A stretch of DNA of 64,000 nucleotides from Clostridia bacterium (GTDB taxonomy: Bacteria; Bacillota; Clostridia; Oscillospirales; Acutalibacteraceae): NCBI GenBank assembly GCA_017436915.1, contig JAFSCE010000035.1, forward strand, positions 1-64,000, written 5' to 3'. The notes beneath the pieces were generated by a model. The model had not been told where the DNA came from and ran no database searches. It was given only the letters and a program-made list of their open reading frames with translations. Positions within the stretch are counted from its first letter, which is position 1. Every line of letters begins with the position of its first letter. Made by a program: the position numbers and the translations under genes. Shown here piece by piece: positions 35,222 to 42,121 of this stretch.

Positions 35222-35368
35222 ATGAGAAGAAGAAACAATTGTACGGGTGGATATTTTGCTGCATTCGGTTTTGGCATGTTGTCGGCACTTGTTTTCCCCG
35301 TTCGTTTCATCCTGATCGTGGCGGCGGTGGCGCTGGTGTTGGCGGGCCTTTCGTTGGTTCGCTGTTAA
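35222..35368 (+). CDS. 48-aa membrane microprotein upstream of spoVM
   Basis: A short frame with a good ribosome binding site (AAGGAG, eight bases before the ATG). The protein begins MRRRNNCTGGYFAAFGFGML and then has two close hydrophobic stretches (about 11-26 and 28-46) with an Arg between them; it ends in LVRC. The size, positive N-terminus and hydrophobic body suggest a small inner-membrane protein. It lies between the rsgA terminator and spoVM, 23 bp before the latter. I do not recognise a named family. A sporulation role would be inference from position only. Confidence 0.65.
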   Translation: MRRRNNCTGGYFAAFGFGMLSALVFPVRFILIVAAVALVLAGLSLVRC

Positions 35369-35391
35369 ATTTTTTGAGGGAGGAACACTGC

Positions 35392-35484
35392 ATGCAGATC
35401 GTGATCGTCAAGAGTCCCAAATTTTTTGGCAGCATTTTAAGAAAGGTCTTTAAAATACCTAAAACCGAGTATCCTGCATCCTAA
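35392..35484 (+). CDS. spoVM: Stage V sporulation protein M (30-aa amphipathic peptide)
   Basis: SpoVM is a tiny peptide that marks the convex forespore membrane and anchors the SpoIVA coat basement. The peptide starts MQIVIVKSPKFFGSILRKVF. It matches the SpoVM pattern of a hydrophobic start, (K/S)-P-K-F at positions 7-11 with proline at residue 9, and a following amphipathic helix. GGGAGGAAC precedes the ATG. The location just after rsgA agrees with the rsgA-rpe-thiN-spoVM order of Bacillus with the two middle genes lost. The gene is below usual gene-calling thresholds. Confidence 0.88.
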   Translation: MQIVIVKSPKFFGSILRKVFKIPKTEYPAS

Positions 35485-35487
35485 TAC

Positions 35488-35527
35488 ATACGGAGCGCAC
35501 TCAACTGTGAGTGCGCTCCGTATTTTT
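35488..35527 (+). terminator. Terminator of spoVM
   Basis: ATACGGAGCGCACTCA and its complement form a long perfect stem with a three- to four-base loop, followed by ATTTTT. Confidence 0.9.
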
Positions 35528-35591
35528 GGTATATTTTTGTGGGGACGGGAATATAGTGAGATAGAACAAGCCGTAAAAAGGAGAGAGTTGG

Positions 35592-37112
35592 ATGGAACTT
35601 CAAACGACCATGCGAAGGATCGGACTGACCGGAACAATCTTCGATGATTTTGATGAGCGTCCCGTGGATTGTGACTTTATGCTTCCGGATTTTTTGCCGG
35701 ATATCGCGGCCGTCTTAAAATGCACTATGAAACCGGTGGTGCAATCGCATCAAATCAGCGGAGACCGCGTGATGGCTGATGGAACGGTATATTTGAACGT
35801 ACTGTACCTGGACGAAGGGCGCAAATGTGTGCGCAGTTTTGAAAATTCACAGCCGTTTACATCCGTGTTTACCGTGAAAGATCTTTCGGCCGGAGACCGT
35901 GTCGCGTTGAGTGCGAAGACGAACTATGTTAATTGTCGAGCTACCAGCCCACGCCGCGTAGATGTTCACGGGGCATTTAGTGTAAAATTGCTTGTCACCA
36001 GCCGTGTGGATGCCGAGGTTGTACAATCGGCCGAGGCACGTGATCTGTACACAAAAGAGTGCAAGATTACCTGCACTGCCGATGGCGGCAGCGCAGAAAA
36101 GCCATTCACGATCAACGAGGTGCTGGAACTGGAATCCGATGTGCCGGCGGAAACGATCGTTCGTAATGAAGCTCATATTTGTATCAGCGATTGTAAACAA
36201 TTGTCGGGCAAGGCGGTTATCAAGGGAGACTTGCTCTTAAAAACAGTGTATGCCACCGATACGGTGGCCGGTACTCTTTGTCAGGCGAAGCACTGCATTC
36301 CGTTTAGTCAAATTCTGGACGTTGAGGGTTTGAATGAAGAAACGCTCTGCGAGTGTCACGCCGAGATCGTTTCGTGTGACGTTCGTCTTTCTCAAAATCC
36401 GAACGGAGAAAGTCGTTTGTTGTCCGTCAGTGTGAAGTCAATACTGTCGCTACGTTGCTTTGTTCAAGAGGTATGTGACTTGTTAACGGATGCGTTCCAC
36501 ACCGTCTATCCGCTAACACTGACTACACAACGCATTATGCCGTCTTGCATTACCAATCTCTCGCGGGAAACCGTCACCGTACAGCAATCGTTACCGCTGC
36601 CGGATGGCGCCATTGTCGAAATCGTGGATGCGTGGAGTGAGGTCGTTACCGTTTCTTGTCAGGACGGCATGCTGGGCGGACAGTTGTTGGTACAACTGAT
36701 TGGGCGTGACGCAAACGGTATGGTATCGTATTATGAACGACCGTTGGATGTGAGTGTTCCGATTGCCGATGCGTGTGATCAAACCACTGTCAGTGCTGAT
36801 GTGCTGGATACGGAGTATACTTTAGCGGGCGATGGCCTTGAGTTACGGATCCGCCTGCTTGTTTGCCGGCGAACCAGTATCTGCGAGAGTCACCTCGTCG
36901 TTACCGCCCTGCAGGCGGATGAAAGTGCTCCGCATCCTTGCGCACAAGGAATGGAAAATTGTCAGGTGAAGGTTTGCTTTGCCAAAGCCGGCGATTCACT
37001 GTGGGAGATCGCTAAGGCCGAGCATGCTTCGCCGACCGCGTTGATGAAAGAAAACAATCTAAGCGAAGAAATCTTACGTGATCGCACGATGCTTTTGATT
37101 CCGTTATGCTAA
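35592..37112 (+). CDS. SPOCS (DUF3794) and LysM protein, SipL-like spore coat morphogenetic factor
   Basis: A 506-aa protein without signal peptide. The N-terminal ~300 residues contain repeated SPOCS/DUF3794-type beta segments (VYLNVLYLDE, VNCRATSPRRVDVHGAFSVK, GDLLLKTVYATD). The last ~48 residues form a LysM domain (CFAKAGDSLWEIAKAEHASP... LLIP). In Clostridioides difficile the protein with this architecture, SipL, binds SpoIVA through LysM and recruits coat. Adjacency to spoVM, the other SpoIVA partner, supports that role. AAAAGGAGAG precedes the ATG. It could also be another SPOCS paralogue. Confidence 0.85.
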   Translation: MELQTTMRRIGLTGTIFDDFDERPVDCDFMLPDFLPDIAAVLKCTMKPVVQSHQISGDRVMADGTVYLNVLYLDEGRKCVRSFENSQPFTSVFTVKDLSAGDRVALSAKTNYVNCRATSPRRVDVHGAFSVKLLVTSRVDAEVVQSAEARDLYTKECKITCTADGGSAEKPFTINEVLELESDVPAETIVRNEAHICISDCKQLSGKAVIKGDLLLKTVYATDTVAGTLCQAKHCIPFSQILDVEGLNEETLCECHAEIVSCDVRLSQNPNGESRLLSVSVKSILSLRCFVQEVCDLLTDAFHTVYPLTLTTQRIMPSCITNLSRETVTVQQSLPLPDGAIVEIVDAWSEVVTVSCQDGMLGGQLLVQLIGRDANGMVSYYERPLDVSVPIADACDQTTVSADVLDTEYTLAGDGLELRIRLLVCRRTSICESHLVVTALQADESAPHPCAQGMENCQVKVCFAKAGDSLWEIAKAEHASPTALMKENNLSEEILRDRTMLLIPLC

Positions 37113-37113
37113 C

Positions 37114-37144
37114 AAAAAAGGCCGCCGTATGGCGGTCTTTTTTA
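37114..37144. terminator. Bidirectional terminator between the SipL-like gene and feoB
   Basis: AAAAAAGGCCGCC and GGCGGTCTTTTTT form a stem with A and T runs on both sides; the feoB stop codon is at its edge. Confidence 0.88.
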
Positions 37145-39277
37145 TGCAACAAGGGCGGTAAATATCATGCAGCCGAGTATTCCGATTACAGTGGGCAGTA
37201 AGAAGGCAAGGATCGTCCATTTTACACTGCCGGTTTCCTTCTTTACGGTCATCAATGTTGTGGAACACGGCCAGTGTAAAAGTGTAAATAACAGCATACT
37301 CACTGCCGTCTGCCAAGTCCACCCGTTATTCACAAAAAGCTCGTGCATTGCGCCGAGGTTTTCAAGTTCTGTCAGACTTCCCGTTGCCATATAGGTCATA
37401 ATCATGATCGGCACGACAATCTCGTTTGCAGGAAATCCCAAGATAAAGGCGATCAGAATGACACCGTCAAGTCCCATCAATCGTGCGAAAGGGTCCAGAA
37501 ATGCTGCACAGTGATGTAAAAGACTGACGTCACCGACAGTAACGTTTGCCAGTATCCAAATGAGCAGACCGGCGGGTGCTGCAACAGCGGCGGCTCGCCC
37601 TAATACAAACAAAGTTCGATCAAACAGTGAACGAACGATGACCCGCCCAATTTGTGGTTTGCGGTACGGCGGCATTTCCAGTGTGAAGGACGACGGGACG
37701 CCTTTGAGTATCGTGCAAGAAAGCAGTTTGGTAACACCAAAGGTGATGAGGATTCCAACCACTATCAAAGCGGTAAGTAATAGGGCCGCCAATACTGAAT
37801 CGAGTGCGTTTCCTGCTGTGCCGATAAAAAACATGGTCAACACCGCGATGAGGGTAGGAAAGCGACCGTTGCAAGGGACAAAATTGTTGGTGAGTATCGC
37901 GAGCAATCGCTCACGCGGGGAATCGATGATTCGTGCGCCGACAACGCCTGCGGCGTTGCACCCAAATCCCATCGACATGGTGAGTGCTTGCTTTCCGCAC
38001 GCGCGACATCGCAAGAACACGTGGTCCAGATTATACGCGATGCGGGGCAGGTATCCCACGTCTTCCAGCAACGTGAAAAGAGGGAAGAAGATCGCCATCG
38101 GCGGTAACATGACCGATACCACCCAGGCAAGCACGCGATACGCACCGAGCACAACTGCACCGTGTAGCCAGTCGGGCGCCTCCAGCAGACGGAATAGGTC
38201 AGACAGCCGATCCTGTACCCAAAATAAAGCGGTCGATAGCCATTGCGACGGAACGTTTGCTCCGCTGATCGTTAACCAAAATACGGCGGCGAGCAGAGCA
38301 AGCATTAACGGATACCCGAAACGCCGTCCGGTGACCACGCGATCGATTCGTCTGTCAATGACATCGTATTTCGAGTGACGATATGTCACGACGCCGTGAC
38401 AGAGATTTTCAGCGGTCTTGACAACGGCATCCACCAGTTGATCTTTGATTGTGTCGGATGTTAAGCCCGCGGTTTCCAAATCGCGAAGTGCTTCCTCTAA
38501 TGCCGCTTGTACGGCATCGTCTTCCAAGAAATCACGGCCGAGGTGCCGCGTTATTTCCTCTGTTAACGCGTCGTCCTGTTCCAACAATTTTAAGGCGATA
38601 AATCGATTGCTTAAACTGCAGCAAGGATAGTTTTCTAACAACGGCACTAAACGTGCCAAAGCGCTTTCCACCGCAACCGGATAGAAGACGGGGAGAGGGG
38701 AGGATGGGGGCTGTGATTGTAACGCTTTATGTAGTGTGCCAAGCAATCCCCGCAGATCTTTTTTGTCGCGGGCAACCACCCCAATTACCGGTACGTTTAA
38801 GCGTTTCGACAACAGAGCCAGATCGATCTCAATCCCTTTGCGCTTTGCTTCGTCCAACAAATTCACGCAAACGATTACCCGTCTGCCGGTTTCAACGGTC
38901 TGCAACACCAGATTGAGATTGCGTTCCAGACAGGTAGCATCACACACCACAACGATAGCATCCGGCTCGCCGAAACAAATGAAATTGCGAGCAACCTCTT
39001 CTTCAGCAGAATGTGCCATCAGTGAGTAAGTGCCGGGAATGTCTACCAGGATATATCCTTCCTCTTCAAAGCGGCAACGCCCCAGCGCATTGGATACCGT
39101 TTTCCCGGGCCAGTTGCCGGTGTGCTGATGCATACCGGTCAGCCCGTTAAAGACGGTGCTTTTCCCCACGTTGGGATTGCCCGCCAGTGCAATGACTTTA
39201 TTATAGTCGGCGGTACGCTGTACGCAGAGCCCTTGATCTACCGCGTGAGCCCCGACCGAACGGTTTGTTAGTCCCAT
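37142..39277 (-). CDS. feoB: Ferrous iron transporter FeoB
   Basis: GTP-dependent Fe(II) permease. The N-terminal G domain shows GNPNVGKSTVFNGLTG, the switch region TGNWPGKTV, DIPGTYSL and NLLDE. About 280 residues of GDI and linker helices follow, then a membrane part with two Gate repeats (FPLFTLLEDVGYLPRIA and the later NFVPCNGRFPTL). Its ~711 aa is standard. AGGAGG seven bases before ATG 39277 fixes the start; the frame runs further upstream into feoA. It starts two bases before the feoA stop codon region, so the two are coupled. Confidence 0.95.
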   Translation of the reverse strand: MGLTNRSVGAHAVDQGLCVQRTADYNKVIALAGNPNVGKSTVFNGLTGMHQHTGNWPGKTVSNALGRCRFEEEGYILVDIPGTYSLMAHSAEEEVARNFICFGEPDAIVVVCDATCLERNLNLVLQTVETGRRVIVCVNLLDEAKRKGIEIDLALLSKRLNVPVIGVVARDKKDLRGLLGTLHKALQSQPPSSPLPVFYPVAVESALARLVPLLENYPCCSLSNRFIALKLLEQDDALTEEITRHLGRDFLEDDAVQAALEEALRDLETAGLTSDTIKDQLVDAVVKTAENLCHGVVTYRHSKYDVIDRRIDRVVTGRRFGYPLMLALLAAVFWLTISGANVPSQWLSTALFWVQDRLSDLFRLLEAPDWLHGAVVLGAYRVLAWVVSVMLPPMAIFFPLFTLLEDVGYLPRIAYNLDHVFLRCRACGKQALTMSMGFGCNAAGVVGARIIDSPRERLLAILTNNFVPCNGRFPTLIAVLTMFFIGTAGNALDSVLAALLLTALIVVGILITFGVTKLLSCTILKGVPSSFTLEMPPYRKPQIGRVIVRSLFDRTLFVLGRAAAVAAPAGLLIWILANVTVGDVSLLHHCAAFLDPFARLMGLDGVILIAFILGFPANEIVVPIMIMTYMATGSLTELENLGAMHELFVNNGWTWQTAVSMLLFTLLHWPCSTTLMTVKKETGSVKWTILAFLLPTVIGILGCMIFTALVA

Positions 39278-39278
39278 T

Positions 39279-39515
39279 TTATAACCTCCTGACCTCGATA
39301 CGTCGGCAATCTTCACTACGCAATGCGATGACGGCACCGCGAATACAAAATGCTAGCGGGTCGCCGCTCGGTGCTTTACCGACACACTCCACGGTTGTTT
39401 GTTCCACTAATCCAATATCCAGTAAACGGCGGCGCATCCCGCCGGTCATATGTAAGGCCTCAACGATCGCACGTTGCCCGACCGCGAGTTCATGCAAGCT
39501 CATTCGCGTCTCCAT
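39279..39515 (-). CDS. feoA: FeoA ferrous iron transport protein
   Basis: A 78-aa SH3-like cytosolic partner of FeoB. It has the family shape (LHELAVGQRAIVEAL, MRRRLLDIGLVEQTTVECV, PLAFCIRGAVIALR). AAGGAG lies eight bases before the ATG at 39515. It is the first gene of the feoAB operon and is divergent from capA. No clear Fur box was recognised in the 130-bp intergenic region. Confidence 0.93.
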   Translation of the reverse strand: METRMSLHELAVGQRAIVEALHMTGGMRRRLLDIGLVEQTTVECVGKAPSGDPLAFCIRGAVIALRSEDCRRIEVRRL

Positions 39516-39584
39516 TTAAATCGCTCCTTACAGAAAGTCCTATTGTTATGCTATGCGATCATAAAAAGGATGGTGACGAGGAGG

Positions 39585-39613
39585 TTGACTATTCGGGTGG
39601 GCTGTTGTAAAAT
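39585..39613 (+). promoter_or_regulatory. Promoter of capA
   Basis: TTGACT, 17 bp, TAAAAT, about 35 bp before the start codon. Confidence 0.7.
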
Positions 39614-39647
39614 AAAATAGAATGATAACGCAAAGGATGGATGACAC

Positions 39648-41099
39648 ATGCCACCCAGAAAGCATGTCCGACAACAGAGACGAAAACAAGCCGCACGCCG
39701 CGCGTTGATCGTGTTGGTGCTTTTGCTGATTCTGGCAGTGATTGCCGGAGGTATTGCGCTGCTTGTCAATACGATCCGCAACCATTCCGGTGGAGGAGAA
39801 ACCGCTGTGACCACCACGGTCGGTCCGCGTGAGCCCGCCGTGACCGCCACCGCCACCTTGGGTAGTTCGGGAGATATTCTCATTCACACACCGGTTTTAC
39901 GGTCGGCAAAAGTTTCTTCCGGCGTGTATGATTTTGCGCCCATGTTTAAACACATGAAACCCTATGTCACCGCATTGGATTATTCCGCGATCAATTTGGA
40001 ATTTGGTATCGGCAAAGGGGAGAGCGACTATTATCAGCGGGAAATGATCTTTCGTGTGCCTACCTCGCTGATCGATACGGTGATGGATACCGGCTATGCA
40101 TTGGGATTGTGTGCTAACAACCACGTCAGTAACGGCAGCAGTTTGGCTTTGACCGAGAGCACCTATGCCGAACGCAACCTTGATCATATCGGTCTGCGCG
40201 GAAGCGCGCAGGATAAGCGATATTTAGTCAAAGATGTTAACGGTATTAAGCTCGGATTTGTGAACTATACGTACGGCTCTGCTACCTCCGAGCAAACGTT
40301 GGTCAACTATTTTTCCACAGCAAATCTTGACGCGTTTTATAAAGACATGGAAACCCAGATGGCAAACATGCGTGCCGAAGGGGCAGAGGCGATCATCGTG
40401 TACCTGCACTGGGGCAGTGAATATCAGATCAAACCGCTGGAAAGTCAAACAACCATGGCGAAGAAACTGTGCGAAATGGGTGTCGACGTGATCGTTGGCG
40501 GTCATCCGCACAAGATACAACCGCTTGAGCTGATTACTGCAGAAAACGGTAATCAAACGGTGTGCCTGTATTCCATGGGCAATATTTTGTCCAATCAGAC
40601 GATTGAATCTATGTACGGTGGCAGTTATGCCGCAAACAGAGGTGGTAATTTCCAAGACTACGGTGTCTGCAAATATGCCGACGTCAAGAGCCGCTATAAC
40701 GATTCACATTACGGCGAGCATGACGAAAATTGCAACGACAACGGTCATACCGAAGACGGACTTTTGTTCCAATGCAATTTCGCACGGTATGAGGATGGCA
40801 CCGTGTTCTTGTCCGGTGTTGATGTGCTGCCGACTTGGTGTTATTCCAAAGCGAGAAACGACGGCAGTAAGCAAAAAGATTATACCATCATCCCGCTTGA
40901 TAAGAAGGTTAGCGATTGGTCGGCTGCCTTTGGTGTTGCAGAGGAGGACGTGATCTTTGCCCAACGGTCGTACGACCGTACCATGGCGTTGGTTGGTGAC
41001 GGGATTACCGAGATCAACGCTGCATGCAAAACCAATATCGACGCGTATGTAGAAGCTTTTAAGAAAGCACAATCTCCTGTGACAACTACACAGCAATAA
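39648..41099 (+). CDS. CapA-family protein (PGA_cap metallophosphatase-like)
   Basis: A basic N-terminus and one transmembrane helix (~19-43) place the main domain outside the cell; a Thr/Pro-rich spacer follows. The catalytic-like motifs of the CapA/PGA_cap family are present: GSSGDILIH, YSAINLE, CANNHVSN, YLHWGSEY and VGGHPHKIQPLE. CapA is best known from poly-gamma-glutamate capsule synthesis, but no capBC genes lie nearby, and most Clostridial homologues are orphan surface proteins of unknown function. The length is 483 aa; a His/Asp-rich loop (DSHYGEHDENCNDNGH) sits near residues 350-365. Confidence 0.87.
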   Translation: MPPRKHVRQQRRKQAARRALIVLVLLLILAVIAGGIALLVNTIRNHSGGGETAVTTTVGPREPAVTATATLGSSGDILIHTPVLRSAKVSSGVYDFAPMFKHMKPYVTALDYSAINLEFGIGKGESDYYQREMIFRVPTSLIDTVMDTGYALGLCANNHVSNGSSLALTESTYAERNLDHIGLRGSAQDKRYLVKDVNGIKLGFVNYTYGSATSEQTLVNYFSTANLDAFYKDMETQMANMRAEGAEAIIVYLHWGSEYQIKPLESQTTMAKKLCEMGVDVIVGGHPHKIQPLELITAENGNQTVCLYSMGNILSNQTIESMYGGSYAANRGGNFQDYGVCKYADVKSRYNDSHYGEHDENCNDNGHTEDGLLFQCNFARYEDGTVFLSGVDVLPTWCYSKARNDGSKQKDYTIIPLDKKVSDWSAAFGVAEEDVIFAQRSYDRTMALVGDGITEINAACKTNIDAYVEAFKKAQSPVTTTQQ

Positions 41100-41101
41100 C
41101 A

Positions 41102-41141
41102 AAACACCGCTCTGTACGATATGTACAGAGCGGTGTTTCTT
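41102..41141 (+). terminator. Terminator of capA
   Basis: ACACCGCTCTGTAC and GTACAGAGCGGTGT form a perfect 14-bp stem around four bases, followed by T residues. Confidence 0.9.
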
Positions 41142-41189
41142 TGCAGGGGTTAAGCACGTTGCTGTTTCAAGAATTTTTTTGTTAAGAAG

Positions 41190-41226
41190 AAAAAGGCCCC
41201 ACCTTGTAAACAAGGCGGGGCCTTTG
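41190..41226 (-). terminator. Terminator of tRNA-Gln
   Basis: On the minus strand AAAGGCCCCGCCTTG pairs with CAAGGTGGGGCCTTT, followed by T residues. The stem starts at the encoded CCA of the tRNA. Confidence 0.88.
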
Positions 41227-41298
41227 GCTGCGGAACTAGGAATCGAACCTAGACAAAGAGATTCAGAGACTCTCGTGCTACCTTTACACAATTCCGCA
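41225..41298 (-). tRNA. tRNA-Gln (anticodon CTG)
   Basis: Minus-strand cloverleaf: acceptor TGCGGAA with TTCCGCA, a short D arm (GTGT...GCAC), anticodon loop CTCTGAA, T arm CTAGGTTCGATTCCTAG, discriminator G and encoded CCA; 74 nt. The last pair of the anticodon stem (31-39) is T-T, an apparent mismatch. Confidence 0.9.
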
Positions 41299-41315
41299 AT
41301 ATGCCGAACGTGTTT

Positions 41316-41343
41316 ATTATACCCATTTTTTTATATTTGTCAA
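41316..41343 (-). promoter_or_regulatory. Promoter of tRNA-Gln
   Basis: Minus strand TTGACA, 16 bp, TATAAT; the -10 box ends 18 bp before the tRNA. Confidence 0.85.
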
Positions 41344-41383
41344 GCATTTGAACGGATTTTTTTAAAAATTCTCCGAGAAAACA

Positions 41384-41420
41384 ATGCCGCCGGAGAACGA
41401 TTGCCCTCCGGCGGCATTTG
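41384..41420 (-). terminator. Terminator of the SASP gene
   Basis: AATGCCGCCGGAG pairs with CTCCGGCGGCATT; the loop is about 11 bases. T residues follow on the minus strand. Confidence 0.85.
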
Positions 41421-41438
41421 CTTACTGAATACCCTTAT

Positions 41439-41630
41439 TTATTTCAGGTTATTCTCGTACTGCTGGATCATCTTTTTGACCATCTGGCCACCGATGGAAC
41501 CGGCCTGTTTCGCAGTCAGATCGCCGTTGTAACCCTGTTTCAGAGTCACGCCAACTTCGTTGGCAGCTTCCATCTTGAAACGGTTGAGGCCTTCGCGTGC
41601 CTCGGGGACCATGCTGTTCTTGCTGGACAT
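41439..41630 (-). CDS. Alpha/beta-type small acid-soluble spore protein
   Basis: A 63-aa DNA-coating protein of the forespore that protects against UV and heat. The core helix-turn-helix shape is clear: VPEAREGLNRFKMEAANEVGV (with the germination-protease cleavage region around MEAANEVG) and YNGDLTAKQAGSIGGQMVKKMI. The frame is open further upstream, but GAGGAG before ATG 41630 sets the start. It should be expressed from a sigma-G promoter, which I could not place with confidence. Confidence 0.95.
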   Translation of the reverse strand: MSSKNSMVPEAREGLNRFKMEAANEVGVTLKQGYNGDLTAKQAGSIGGQMVKKMIQQYENNLK

Positions 41631-41752
41631 ACAGTTACACTCCTCAAAACGATTTTGGCGTTGCCGCCGATATTCATCTTGCGTTTGCAGTAGTATTGTG
41701 TGTCCGTTATCACGAATCATGTGTGACAATTTCTGCAAAATTTTGATTTTTT

Positions 41753-41923
41753 TTACAGATCGTCCGCATCCTGTTCGGGAACTCCACCGTCATGCGCCGT
41801 GCCGGTATAGCTGCCGAGGATATCCGATAAGATTTCACCACGCCCCTCGGTCACCATGCTGTTCGTTATTGCGTTTACGCGATCGGAAACGTGTGTTTTA
41901 CTCTTTTCATTCTTTTTTTCCAT
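41753..41923 (-). CDS. 56-aa acidic hypothetical protein upstream of the SASP gene
   Basis: A short frame reading MEKKNEKSKTHVSDRVNAIT, then a helical middle with NSMVTEGRGEILSDILGSYTG and an acidic end (EQDADDL). A weak ribosome binding site (GGGTGG) lies nine bases before the ATG. Composition is protein-like, with no rare-codon bias visible. It ends 122 bp before the SASP start on the same strand, so both could share a transcript. No family recognised; a small forespore protein is one possibility. Confidence 0.5.
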   Translation of the reverse strand: MEKKNEKSKTHVSDRVNAITNSMVTEGRGEILSDILGSYTGTAHDGGVPEQDADDL

Positions 41924-41981
41924 TGTTTCACCACCCGTAATAGTATGACCCTAATCTTTTAAAATTCATCATAAAAATAAC

Positions 41982-42010
41982 TTGACGAATTTTGTCGTAC
42001 TGTGTATACT
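41982..42010 (+). promoter_or_regulatory. Promoter of uraA
   Basis: TTGACG, 17 bp, TATACT, followed by a ~105-nt leader before the start codon. Confidence 0.85.
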
Positions 42011-42016
42011 AGGGAT

Positions 42017-42094
42017 AGTGCTTACCGACAAGACCATCACAACTTGTTGCGGTACAAGAACAGTGAGATCTTGCGGAGGCAAGGTCTTTTTTAA
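42017..42094 (+). promoter_or_regulatory. Transcription attenuator in the uraA leader
   Basis: The leader ends in an intrinsic terminator: AGATCTTGC pairs with GCAAGGTCT, followed by six T residues, 28 bp before the start codon. The 5' arm of that stem can instead pair with the preceding CAAGA (loop ACAGTGAGA), and an upstream hairpin CCGACAAG...CTTGTTGCGG overlaps the same choice. It therefore looks like a mutually exclusive terminator/antiterminator. Uracil permease genes of Firmicutes are often controlled by PyrR attenuation; the CAGTGAG loop resembles the PyrR loop, but the order of hairpins does not fit the classic scheme. Confidence 0.65.
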
Positions 42095-42121
42095 TTTTAA
42101 TATTGAAAGGATGGGGTTTTA

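Noticed and set aside
37560..38378. 272-aa open frame opposite feoB
   Set aside because: Antisense shadow; Arg/Ser/Thr-rich with no domain.
39516..39584. Fur box in the feoA-capA intergenic region
   Set aside because: No GATAAT-type inverted repeat could be found there.
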